From Basidiobolus meristosporus CBS 931.73 (lineage: Eukaryota > Basidiobolomycota > Basidiobolomycetes > Basidiobolales > Basidiobolaceae): a DNA stretch of 64,000 bases. The notes beneath the pieces were generated by a model. The model searched no databases, was not told the origin of the DNA, and saw only the letters and a list, made by a program, of their open reading frames with translations. The translations under genes and the position numbers were made by a program. Positions 12,992 through 24,862 of the stretch are shown here, one piece after another. Position 1 is the first letter of the stretch; the number at the start of each line of letters is the position of its first letter. The stretch covers positions 19,891 to 83,890 of the forward strand of contig MCFE01000383.1 in the NCBI GenBank assembly GCA_002104905.1, written 5' to 3'.

Positions 12992-15900
12992 ATTTCAAGT
13001 TAGATCAGCCCTCTGAGATACCAGAAAGATTTGAAAGAATGGGCAAGATATTTCCAAGTATTCATTACCTAAAGTATTTCTTACAAGTTCCATTCAGTAT
13101 TCATACTCTTATGCTACAATACAAATGCAAGAACTGAATGAACTGGATACATACTTATTCAAATAGCCTTCTGAAGCAATTTCTACTCAGAGTACACTGG
13201 AAACATTGAGAGTCATATGTGGACATTGTAAGAATATCTATCCCAAAATGGATCACTAATGCCAACTGGATACATCTACAGCTTTTATACCTGGAGCATG
13301 TGATGGCTTTGAGTATTTATACTCAAAGCATAAAGCTGAATGCATAGATCTTTGCTACTACTGCATCCATTCTCTACTCCATCTTGCTCATTGTTTGAAG
13401 AATATTGAGCCTTGCTTCATCTTTTGGGAGTTTCCTATGAGACAAGGTATGGGGAGATAGAAAGACAAATTGAGTGATAAGTACTGCCATTTCTCAATCT
13501 CATCATGAATATGACCTTCAAGTCCATCATCAATGTGGTGAGTTGGCACATGGAGCACAGCCAGGAAGAGCTGGAAAATACTGAGGAGAGATGTGCATAT
13601 GGAGACAACTATACCTTTTGCTTTAAGAAGCTAAACAGCCCCAATGCATGTGTAATCAGCTAACTGATGCAAAGTTGGGCTGGATGTAAGAAGCCACTGA
13701 TTTTTATTAGTACAACTTTACCTTAGTATGCTGAGTTTCTCCTGAGTACAAGCCAATTTCTACACCATTCAATACAGAATTCATACAAACAACAACCAGA
13801 GTGTACCTGTAAGGGGGACTAGAGTCCAGCAGGGAAAAGGAATATATTGGCCAAGTGCCTAAAGGTATTTTGCAGTTATTCAGAGGGATTCATGGCAAAA
13901 GTGGCAGCAACCAAGCATTTGTTGCAAGATGTATATGTTAACAGCAATACAAGGCACATGGCAACTTTTCAAGTATCACACTGAAAAGCTGCAAAGTTGA
14001 GGTGATAGAAGTGTATCAGTTCCAGCAGATGTGCATGTATGCTGAGGTTAGTATGCAGGAGGACAAGTTTTATTTGATTTAAACTATGTGTTGAATACCC
14101 ATGGTATTAGTGAGTAAGCAAATAAACTGGGGTGATTCTACAATGGTATATATGAATGGTGCAAGGGGAGGTAGCAAAAGAAAATACCATTTGGTAAATT
14201 GGTATGCTAACTTTATACAGTACTAGCTGTAGGCTGCCACACTGCAACTATAATGCCAAGAGATATCTGCATCAAAGCTGTTACAGTACTGTCAAGTTTT
14301 TTCCATAAATGGCAATTGGATGTACTGGCTGGTTGGCTCCACTCAAACAAGTGTAGGCCACTATAAAATTATAAGAATGCTATCATAATTCCATTAAAGG
14401 ACAGTTTTGATACAGTTAAGTTTATTAACCTATTGAGCAGTAAATTCAACAAAACACCATTACAATCCCATCATAAGATTGTAAGGAGGGTCAATAAATC
14501 CAAGCTGCTGGTATTATGATAGCCTCATTGCCATATCTTTACAGTTGATCTGGATTGGATCCACCCTTGGGACCAAATTATTGTCAAAGGGTGCAGGCTT
14601 AGTAACTAGGATCACCCACCACAAGCCTTAATATATCATGGCCAAATTCTTTATGGGGATCTATGAGAGTGCTTCTACCAAGCTGCCAAGTTCCCAAAAT
14701 ATAAGAAATCTCAAGGCTGTATCAAAGTCCCAGACCTCTGCAGGTACACTCTTAGGATCTTTATTGGTCCAACTTGCCAGCAATGATAGGTTTGGAGAAA
14801 TGACCAATTTGGGTTACTTATTGCAATATGATTAATAGCATAAGACAGTATGGTGTATATGGCTTGCTCAATCACCAACCTTGACATAGAAATACATACT
14901 ATGAGGTCAATGCATGAATGTACTGTTAGAAAATAATAACAAAAGGTGGACAGATTCACTTCATAACATCAACTGATATTCAAGTATCTCAAAGCTTGAA
15001 ACTCCTGATATCTTTGGTTCAAGCTATCTTGCAGACAGGCACGCACGTTTCCTACAATAATATTAGGCTAAATAGTTTACATGGCAAATTTGGTAATCAG
15101 CTAACCAATACACTCACAAAGACTTGCAGCTAAAAAATTACAAGAAAAACACCAGCAGAATGCCAGCAAAAATTCCTTTAGGTAGTGATCAGATCAGTTA
15201 ACTTGGACAGTTCACACTTTCTGTAAAATGCAGCTGGAAGATGAAAGTTGATACAGTGCCAGTTTGGAGATAATCTAAATAGCATACACCAGATCTGCTG
15301 TAGCCAAAAACCTGTCGAGACTATGCACTGTACATCTCTCCTACTGGTGTGGCTTATCATCAGCTTTGTTTCACTATTCTACATCGGCAATGTTTGCACT
15401 TTCACCAATAAAGAGAGTAAAAAGTTCCATGGGTAGGAGACGGAATGGCAGCTATGGTCCCATGATCTATTCATTACTATTCCTACCTGGTACGTAGGTC
15501 TACAACCGTGGGGATATTCAAGAATTCGTAGAGCCTAACGTATGGAGAGTTTCTATTGAGGTACAATGGGAACTTATATGTAGCATGTAAGACGAATGAA
15601 AATAATATCCATCTGGATGCGTCTTTGGTCAAGATGCGGCAGATATAGACCATTGTTGGTATAGTGGTACACAAGCTAGTGACGAGCCCCATTGACAAGA
15701 TCGAAACCATTTTGAATGTGAAGAAGGAAATCCTCTACAGTTCTGACAATCAAGCAACTGCAGATCACATCTAAGACTGTAAACTAGCCAGGGACAGGTT
15801 GACCATTGCATTCACTACGGACTGGCATGTTGTGCATGATTTTGCTCGAGAATATTATGAGGCTTGCCATTTGAGGGAACTTACAGGTTGAGCTCAAATG

Positions 15901-16108
15901 GCCAGAATTCGGGCGGGTTACACACTTCATGGACCATTGTATGATGGCAAATGCGGCCTCAGATAGAAGGATTCCTTATGTTAAATTTAAGCTTAGCCCG
16001 GTCGGTAGATAACAATTGATTGGGCGAATGGGCAACTGGAATGGTAGGGCAGATCGATTTCTGATCAGAAATTCACCAATGTGACGGGTACGTCCATCGA
16101 CTGAAGCC
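12992..16108. other. AT-rich intergenic DNA, no gene recognised
   Basis: No open frame with recognisable motifs or coherent exons. One clean palindrome, CTTTGAGTATTTATACTCAAAG, lies at 13307-13328. The right end (about 15850-16100) is the upstream region of subtilase copy 1 and resembles the segments before copies 2 and 3. Confidence 0.6.
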
Positions 16109-16116
16109 TATAAAAG
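16109..16116 (+). promoter_or_regulatory. TATA box of subtilase copy 1
   Basis: TATAAAAG lies 56 nt before the ATG at 16165. Copies 2 and 3 have CATAAAA and AATAAAAG at nearly the same distance. Confidence 0.6.
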
Positions 16117-16164
16117 GCCCCACCAATGCACCTGAGTGCACCACATCTTTGATTCTTCATTTCC

Positions 16165-18690
16165 ATGCGAGCCATCTCCTTGCTAGTTCTTCTGCTTTCC
16201 CAGCTCGGAAACAATGAGGCGTCATACACGAAGCGAGGCGTCCTGAGACGAGGACTGCTCGATATCGAGCGTAATTCAAACGAGGAACTGGCCCCATACA
16301 TCGTTGAGTTTGAGGGATTCAGTGAGGACCCGAACGACCACCATCTTACCCACTTGGACTTCTTGAGCAACCTGGATGCCGTAGGCATTCGTTACAGCGA
16401 ACGCGTTAGATTCACCACTGTCCTCAACGCCATGTCACTCAACATCCACTCGAAGCATCCTGAACCTACTCGATGCCCATCCTCAGGTGAAAAGAATCTG
16501 GCCTGTGACGCAACACAGGCTTCATGCTCCTGTGCCACCATCCCCTTCGAGAGGACTTCCATCCGACTTGATCTCGAACATATACCTCTCTACGGCAGTG
16601 GACAGAGTGCATCAGCAACTGAACAACACGGGGGCAGGATATCAAGGTGGGGATTGTTGACTCTGGTGTTGATTACAATCACCCATCGCTGGGCGGATGC
16701 TTCGGGCCAGGATGCAAGGTCGGCTATGGCTTCGATTTTGTAGGAGATAGGGTATTGAATGACAAGCCAGATGAGCGTCCTATGGATTGCAATGGTCATG
16801 GCACCCATGTAGCGGGTATAGTGGCCGCAAGGGATGCCAACTTCGTGGGAGTTGCTCCAGATGTGATCCTTGGAGCCTATCGTGCGTTGGGCTGTGATGG
16901 TACCGGAGAGACCGACACGATTATTCAAGCCATCGAGAAGGCAGTCGATGACCATATGGACATTATCAACCTATCGTTAGGCAGTGAAACTCCATTCCCC
17001 GATATATTGGAGACTGCTATTGTTGAACGGGCCTCCAGTCGAGGAAGTCTGGTCATCGCAGCCGCGGGTAATTCTGGTGCTCAAGGACAATGGACCAGTC
17101 GGTGAGCCTTCAACTGCAAGAACAGCAATTGGAGTGGCCTCATTTGAAAGTCCTTCATATCCTGGACAGAAAGCAGTGCTGGACCAGTATCCCGAGCACC
17201 CAATCATATTTGGCTACGGAGACGGGAGGCCGATCTCTATTTCACATGCGAAAGTTACGGTCGTCACGTACGATGATTGCATGTCCATTCCCGCAAAACT
17301 GGGTGGGTCCGTTGCCGTATTGAACTCAAACGTATCGTCAGATGATTGTGACATGATCACTCAATATACAAAGGTTAAGGAAGCCGGAGCAGTTGCCATC
17401 ATTGATGGATCTACATCTGATGAACCCAACATCCCAGAAATACCCTTCGGTGTGAATCTACCCATTCTGGGCGCAGCAAAGAGGGACTTTGATTTTCTCA
17501 TTAAATCTCTCAGGAACACAACCATCACCCTGACCACTTTGGGGAAGGTCCAACTCCATCCAAATCCATATGCAGATAAGCCATCCTCCTTCAGCTCATG
17601 GGGACCTGATTTCGAGCTGAACCTGAAACCTGAGGTTGGCGCCCAGGTGGGAAGATCTACTCAACCTACCCACTTAGCCTTGGGAGGCTATGCCATATTG
17701 AGTGGAACCTCCATGGCTTCACCTTTCCTGGCGGGTGCTGGTGCACTTCTACTCCACGCACGCAGAACAGCCGGTCTTCCTACTGATGTCGACACAATGC
17801 GCAGTATACTGATCTCATCGGGAGCCCCAGCATTGGCCAATGTGACTACGGATCGATACGTTCCAGTGGGGAAACAGGGAACAGGTCTGATCAATGTCTG
17901 GAATGCCATCCATAAGACCACCTTGGTGAGCCCACTGAAAATATCCTTGAACGACACGGTCCATGCCAACCTAAGCCATGTCCTTACCATCACCAATACC
18001 AACACGATACCCATCACCTACAACATCACTCATCGACCAGCGCTGTCAGTCAACGGCTATGACCCCCAGGGCTACCTAGTGGATTCGACCAACCTTGTGT
18101 TCTCCGAAGCCTCAGCTGAGGTACAGTTTGATACTGCCCAGGTTACCATTGAACCTGGGAAATCGGCTCAATTCTCAGCCCAATTTGCACCACCAATCAT
18201 GAATAGCCAGCCATGGATATACAGTGGCTACATATTTGTGACTGGCTCAGATGGGAGTTCTCCGGCGGCAGTGCCTTACTTGGGTCTTGCAGGAGATATG
18301 AGTGAGCTTAGAGCGATCGACACCACCGGCCCCCATGCCCCCACTCTAGTGCATTCCAAATCCAAAAAGCCGGAAAAGGTTTATAACTTCAGCAGAAATG
18401 AAACCGCCATTGTTATTATCCCGTTGCTTCATCCCACCAAGCTTATCGTAATCTACGTCACTGACAAGTCACAAGAGCCCATTGGCTATCTAACAGCCAG
18501 TGAGAATATGGGCCTGCCAGCCGATAGAATACTCACTCTGAAATTCAACGGAACCGTTCTGGGTAACGACGGGTCTGAGCAGGTGTTGAGCAACGGTCAA
18601 TATCAGGTGGCGGTTAGATCAGCAGTTCCATTTTCCAGTCAAGAATCCGATGTCTGGATTTCATCCCCGATCCAGATCATCACCACGTGA
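16165..18690 (+). pseudogene. Secreted subtilase, copy 1, several frameshifts
   Basis: Nearly identical to copy 2 (21333-23856) but broken by single-base indels relative to it: an extra base near 16456, near 16641 and near 17094. A lost C near 17643 is compensated by an extra T near 17681. The two compensating indels scramble about a dozen residues just before the catalytic Ser. The ancestral protein had a signal peptide, an I9 propeptide, an S8 peptidase domain with the Asp (DSGVDYNHP), His (GHGTHVAG) and Ser (SGTSMASP) blocks, a PA insert and a C-terminal Fn3-like region; all are still readable when frames are switched. Each frameshift introduces early stops, so no full enzyme is expected. 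If the indels are assembly errors, this would be a third working gene. Confidence 0.85.
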
Positions 18691-19379
18691 TATATGTGAT
18701 TGATCGAAGCATTCCATCATGATTTAGTTCCACCTGCCAAAACCACACCAAATTGAATAAACCCCCACGGCAATTCAGTAGGAAGCAAGAGAATCATGCT
18801 ACCCAAAAGCTACTTCCAATTATATGCAAGATTCAGTTTCCACTTGCTTCAAGCCAATCCCAGGCCCCAGTTCTACTTGTTTTATGGTCTAGGTTGGACC
18901 AAGCATTGAAGTTAAAGCTCAAGACTATTCCCATATGACTGGAAACTTCGTTTCTGGCAATATTGTAGACATGTAAATGCAAGAATCGGAGTATGTGAGC
19001 AGGCTATAGCATCCACTCTCAACGTACTTCTAAAAATGAATGTTGAGTGGTTGTATTACGTGCTAATGTGATCTCCTAGAGTTCAATATGATCGTTTGTG
19101 AGTCGATCATCACAGAATAGTTTTACCTACATCGTGTTGCACCGCAAAGTCCTTTTTATGTACGAAGAAGAATGGCATGAATTTTTCATATTCAATAACA
19201 ATCGGGATCTCGGGTTGTTAATCCAGCACTACTGTCTGTCAACGATATAATATACACCTATAATTTGAAAGTGTCAATGATATCTACCTAGATACCAGTC
19301 TCAGTGTTGCTTAAATGGGGCTCTTACGGTGTCTACAAGAAATTCCCACCAGAGTATAGCTATATTATTCGGCATCTAT
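18691..19379. other. Intergenic, no gene recognised
   Basis: Follows subtilase copy 1. AT-rich, with short open frames only and no recognisable domain or repeat. Confidence 0.5.
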
Positions 19380-19590
19380 AAATTTATGCTATTGCCAAGC
19401 AGGATTACTTCTGTTAGGCAAAGGCGCCCCCATGGGAAAATCCCTCCCTGTGAGTCGCACCGTCTTAGATAAGGAATTCTTGGGAGAGTTGACGTACCGC
19501 AGATACTGCTCAGTGAGAGAAGCGGCTATTCTGTTTGAGTCGAAGCTGGGATGCCTGCACCTTTCACATACACCCAATCAAGATTGTTAA
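19380..19590 (+). pseudogene. Eroded subtilase C-terminus
   Basis: Translation of about 19430-19580 keeps the spacing of the subtilase C-terminal tail: a GELTYRRY-type segment where the intact gene has RELRDGRY, then AAILFESK where it has TAIPFLRQES. The DNA CACCCAATCAAGATTGTTAAC aligns with CCCCCAATCGAGATCATCAA at the intact gene's end. I infer a remnant of another family member. Similarity is low and could be tested by pairwise alignment. Confidence 0.45.
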
Positions 19591-21276
19591 CTTCCAATTT
19601 AAAACATTGGTTGTGGGTCAATTTTGTCGTTTTATTATACATATGTGCATAGCCTCCGTAGCCACATTAGATGGACCCCAGTGCTCGCATAACCAGTGTA
19701 AATCCTTGCTCTACTGAGCACTTTCTGTGATCTTTTTATGATGACGTGCCAATGGCATTTTAGAAATATTTGGTATTACCCTAAGGCTCCCATCATTGAC
19801 TTCAACTCTTGGTAGACCGTTATGAAGTAGTTCCAGTAGTACCTAGCGTTTTGTTTGCCTTAGCATATCAATGTCTGAGAACCTCAGTTGCCATTATGTC
19901 ATTTTTGGAAAATCAAGCTATTGATATCAAAGTCGACCTTTAGAAGCCAGCACTTGGAGAAAAAAGAAAGCCAAAATAGTTACCTGATGACTTGGAGTGC
20001 TTCTTGATAGATAACAGGTAGTAACCACTGGTTCTTTACTGGATGGTAGAGCTACTAAAATCAGGCCTATCAAGAAATGATACTCACTTGATTATAAGTT
20101 ACTCTGTGTCTAGGTAGAAGACTACTCCCATTATGCATGCTGACTGCCAACCATACAAACTCTTTAGCTTAGTGAATATATAACCTATTAGATCTGCTAG
20201 GTGCGTTATGGCAAAAATCACTGATGAAGAAACTCATTGGAGCCTTGCAAATACATCATTTTAAATGAACAAACATTGCTTAGTCACTGAAATAGCAGTT
20301 ATATGTGTTGTAAACTGTATGTTGATACACCTAAACCTGTACCTTGATTATAAAGTGTATATATTAGCTATACATGCCAGGTTCTGTTAGTTTTGTTTGT
20401 GGAGGTGTGCTTTCTGTATTCAAAAGTACACTCGTTACTATAATTTGCCATATGATCCACTTTGCACTGCTATGAGACCATGTACCTGGAATGGCATTTC
20501 TGTGGCAAATCGATTAGAGTTTGCATTTTGGTTAGTTAATAAGTTTCAGATTGGATTGGTATATCAATAGTATGTGGCATGTTGGATGCGACAGTACAGC
20601 AGTTATAGTTGTATGTATTTTAAAACCATGTGGTCCTTTGGGTGTAGGAAGATTAATCCATAGAGACATTTCCAGAAAGTATTCCAATCCCTGCAGAGAA
20701 TTTGATCAGGAAATAATAAGGCTCATACATTACCATCAAAGTGTCGAAATCGATATAGATATTCCGATGCAAATATGAAGTTTAAAACAGGTAAGACAAG
20801 AAATGTTTTCAAGGTTGAGAGTTTAATGAGTTCCCTGCCGCAATATTACGAGAGAGAGTGTATAGAGCATGTAGGGCAACTGGAGTGAATATCCAGAAGG
20901 ATGAACCTTTCACTGATGCGATGCGAGGCGAATGGGGAACAGGGTTGGCGTGGTGGCACTCAAGCTGGCGACACGACAAAAATCGAAGTATCTCGCGTAC
21001 GCACAATTTCGACGAAAATATTCATGTCACCGATAATATTGGTTGTGATCATGAGGCTTACCTTTTGGGGGAACACGCAGGTTTGGCCGACTGGTCAGTA
21101 ATGCGGCGTGTCGCACGCTTGATAGACCATTGTGCTATGGTGAATGCGGTTTCAGATTGAAGGATGCCTTACATTGAACTTGAGTTCAGCCTAGCTGGTA
21201 AGTAGCAGCAGGTTGGGTGAATCCATTTCCAACGAGAAATTCATGATTGGAACGAGTATGTTCATCGACTGGGGCC
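19591..21276. other. Intergenic; right end is a duplicated subtilase promoter
   Basis: No convincing gene. The last ~300 bases (from about 21045) share blocks with the region before copy 1 (ATGAGGCTT..., GACCATTGT.CTATGGTGAATGCGG, GGATGCCTTACATTGAA). The upstream regulatory region was therefore duplicated together with the gene. Confidence 0.55.
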
Positions 21277-21332
21277 CATAAAACCCATCACCTGTGTACT
21301 GGAGAGCTCCACGCCTTTGATCCCTCACTTAC

Positions 21333-23856
21333 ATGCGAGTCATCTCCTTGCTAGTTCTTCTGCTTTCCCAGCCCGGAAACAATGAGGCGTCATACACAAA
21401 GCGGGGCGTCCTGAGACGAGGACTGCTCGATATCGAGCGTAATTCAAACGAGGAGCTGGCCCCATACATCGTTGAGTTTGAGGGATTCAGTGAGGACCCG
21501 AACGACCACCATCTTACCCACTTGGACTTCTTGAGCAACCTGGATGCCGTAGGCATTCGTTACAGCGAACGCGTTAGATTCACCACTGTCCTCAACGCCA
21601 TGTCACTCAACATCCACTCGAAGCACCTGGACCTACTCGATGCCCATCCTCAGGTGAAAAGAATCTGGCCTGTGACGCAACACAGGCTTCATGCTCCAGT
21701 GCCACCATCCCCTTCGAGAGGACTTCCATCCGACTTGATCTCGAACATATACCTCTCTACGGCAGTGGACAGAGTGCATCAGCAACTGAACAACACGGGG
21801 GCAGGTATCAAGGTGGGGATTGTTGACTCTGGTGTTGATTACAATCACCCATCGCTGGGCGGATGCTTCGGGCCAGGATGCAAGGTCGGCTACGGCTTCG
21901 ATTTTGTAGGAGATAGGGTATTGAATGGCAAGCCAGATGAGCGTCCTATGGATTGCAATGGTCATGGCACCCATGTAGCGGGTATAGTGGCCGCAAGGGA
22001 TGCCAACTTCGTGGGAGTTGCTCCAGATGTGATCCTTGGAGCCTATCGTGCAATGGACTGCAATGGGAACGGAGAGACGGATATCATTATTCAGGCCATC
22101 GAAAAGGCTATCTGTGACGGAATGGACATTATCAACCTATCGTTAGGCAGTGAAACTCCATTCCCTGACACTTTAGAGACTGCTATTGTTGAACGGGCCT
22201 CCAGTCGAGGAAGTCTGGTCATCGCAGCCGCGGGTAATTCTGGTGCTCAAGGACAATGGACCGTCGGTGAACCATCAACCGCGCGAACAGCCATTAGTGT
22301 TGCCTCATTTGAAAGTCCTTCATATCCTGGACAGAAAGCAGTGCTGGACCAGTATCCCGAGCACCCAATCATATTCGGCTACGGAGACGGGAGGCCGATC
22401 TCTATTTCACATGCGAAAGTTACGGTCGTCACGTACGATGATTGCAAGTCCATTCCCGCAAAACTGGGTGGGTCCGTTGCCGTATTGAACTCGAACGTAT
22501 CGTCAGATGATTGTGACATGACCACTCAATATACAAAGGTTAAGGAAGCCGGAGCAGTTGCCATCATTGATGGATCTACATCTGATGAACCCAACATCCC
22601 AGAAATACCCTTCGGTGTGAATCTACCCATTCTGGGCGCAGCAAAGAGGGACTTTGATTTTCTCATTAGATCTCTCAGGAACACAACCATCACCCTGACC
22701 ACTTTGGGGAAGGTCCAACTCCATCCAAATCCATATGCAGATAAGCCATCCTCCTTCAGCTCATGGGGACCTGATTTCGAGCTGAACCTGAAACCTGAGG
22801 TTGGTGCCCCAGGTGGGAAGATCTACTCAACCTACCCACTAGCCTTGGGAGGCTATGCCACATTGAGTGGAACCTCTATGGCTTCACCTTTCCTGGCGGG
22901 TGCTGGTGCACTTCTACTCCACGCACGCAGAGCAGCCGGTCTTCCTACTGATGTCGACACAATGCGCAGTATACTGATCTCATCAGGAGCCCCAGCATTG
23001 GCCAATGTGACTACGGATCGATACGTTCCAGTGGGGAAACAGGGAACAGGTCTGATCAATGTCTGGAATGCCATCCATAAGACCACCTTGGTGAGCCCAC
23101 TGAAAATATCCTTGAACGACACGGTTCGTGCCAACCTAAGCCATGTCCTTACCATCACCAATACCAACACGATACCCATCACCTACAACATCACTCATCG
23201 ACCAGCGCTGTCAGTCAACGGCTATGACCAGAATGGTTACGTGGCGGATTCGGCCTAACCTTGTGTTCTCCGAAGCCTCAGCTGAGGTACAGTTTGATAC
23301 TGCCCAGGTTACCATTGAACCTGGGAAATCGGCTCAATTCTCAGCCCAATTTGCACCACCAATCATGAATAGCCAGCCATGGATATACAGTGGCTACATA
23401 TTTGTGACTGGCTCAGATGGGAGTTCTCCAGCGGCAGTGCCTTACTTGGGTCTTGCAGGAGATATGAGTGAGCTTAGAGCGATCGACACCACCGGCCCCC
23501 ATGCCCCCACTCTAGTGCATTCCAAATCCAAAAAGCCGGAAGAGGTTTACAACTTCAGCAGAAATGAAACTGCCATTGTTATTATCCCGTTGCTTCATCC
23601 CACCAAGCTTATCGTAATCTACGTCACTGACAAGTCGCAAGAGCCCATTGGCTATCTAACAGCCAGTGAGAATATGGGCCTGCCAGCCGATAGAATGCTC
23701 ACTCTGAAATTCAACGGAACCGTTCTGGGTAACGACGGGTCTGAGCAGGTGTTGAGCAACGGTCAATATCAGGTGGCGGTTAGATCAGCAGTTCCATTTT
23801 CCAGTCAAGAATCCGATGTCTGGATTTCATCCCCGATCCAGATCATCACTACCTGA
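21333..23856 (+). pseudogene. Secreted subtilase, copy 2, one frameshift
   Basis: The frame is open from ATG 21333 to 23258 (641 residues). It covers signal peptide, I9 propeptide, the whole S8 domain with Asp (DSGVDYNHP), His (GHGTHVAG), oxyanion Asn (AAAGNSG) and Ser (SGTSMASP), and the PA insert. One extra C at about 23255 (GATTCGGCCTAACC against GATTCGGCTAACC in copy 3) then shifts the frame into a stop. The rest of the C-terminal Fn3-like domain continues in another frame to a TGA at 23854-23856. Because the protease domain is complete, a C-terminally truncated enzyme is conceivable. The TATA equivalent is CATAAAA at 21278. An assembly error is possible. Confidence 0.85.
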
Positions 23857-24814
23857 TCGATGTAATTGATTGTAGCCTCCCATCATAGTTTGGTTGTATC
23901 TGCTAAACCACACCAAGTTGAATTGTCTTGCAATGCAGTAATGGATGTGTAACCCATCGCACCTAGAAGCATCATTCATCCTTATTAATCTCCAACAAAT
24001 TGCTTGTGTAAAATCGAAATATATGCATAATCAGAAGCAATACTAATTATTGGTAACAAATCAGATATGTCGAATGCATGGCCAATCCTCGAAAAAGCAA
24101 ACGGAGGGCTGAATCTTTGTTGGGAAGAACATATGGTTGATATTTCATCAGATATGGCACTGATTCATCATAATACACCCAGTTATAGGCTTGATACTTG
24201 GGCTACTTCTGTGTTGTTTACTGCATCGCTTGAAAGCTATATCCAAATATGGGGATATACAGACTTGGTAGACCCTACTTTAAGATAGTTGATTATTCTC
24301 TAGCCATACCATCTTGTATGATTGTGAACAGAATCACCACTAGCAGCGGTGTGCGTTAACATAGAGATATGATTTCCTACCAGTGACAGAAATATCCATG
24401 ATGGACATTGTGGTAGAACTTCTTTTATTGGAGTGCGCTACGAGGCAAGCGCGACGTGACAAACATAGAAATGGATTCAATGCACCAGCCTATTCAGTAA
24501 TTATCGTATCATTGCGACTCTGGCGTGACGGCATCTGATGTAGCCAACCATCCACAAAGCCATCTGCTTGAATGAATTTCCAGAAACCATCTGGAGCGTC
24601 GCTGCAATCAACATAAAGAGGTGAGACAGCCATTTTCATAAACCGGATCAGTTAAGGAGCTTTGTGCTACGCCAAATGAGGTCTCAGCATGAACCTCAAA
24701 TATAGCCCAGTTGGCAGGCAACAAAAGATTGGGCAAATCAGAAGGCTGGGCGAATCAATAATCGATACATAGTTGGCGAATGCGATGACCTCGCCCACCG
24801 GATTCGATGAAGTC
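23857..24814. other. Intergenic, promoter region of subtilase copy 3
   Basis: No gene supported; the open frame at 24067-24288 has no recognisable features. The right end shows the same upstream blocks as copies 1 and 2 (GAACCTCAAATATAGCCCAGTTGGCAGG) and ends with AATAAAAG about 48 nt before the ATG. Confidence 0.5.
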
Positions 24815-24862
24815 AATAAAAGCATCCGCCATATCACTGCAGTGCTCCACTTTTTCATCTTG

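Noticed and set aside
20858-21160. A 100-codon frame upstream of subtilase copy 2
   Set aside because: It lies in the duplicated promoter region, and the matching region before copy 1 is not open.
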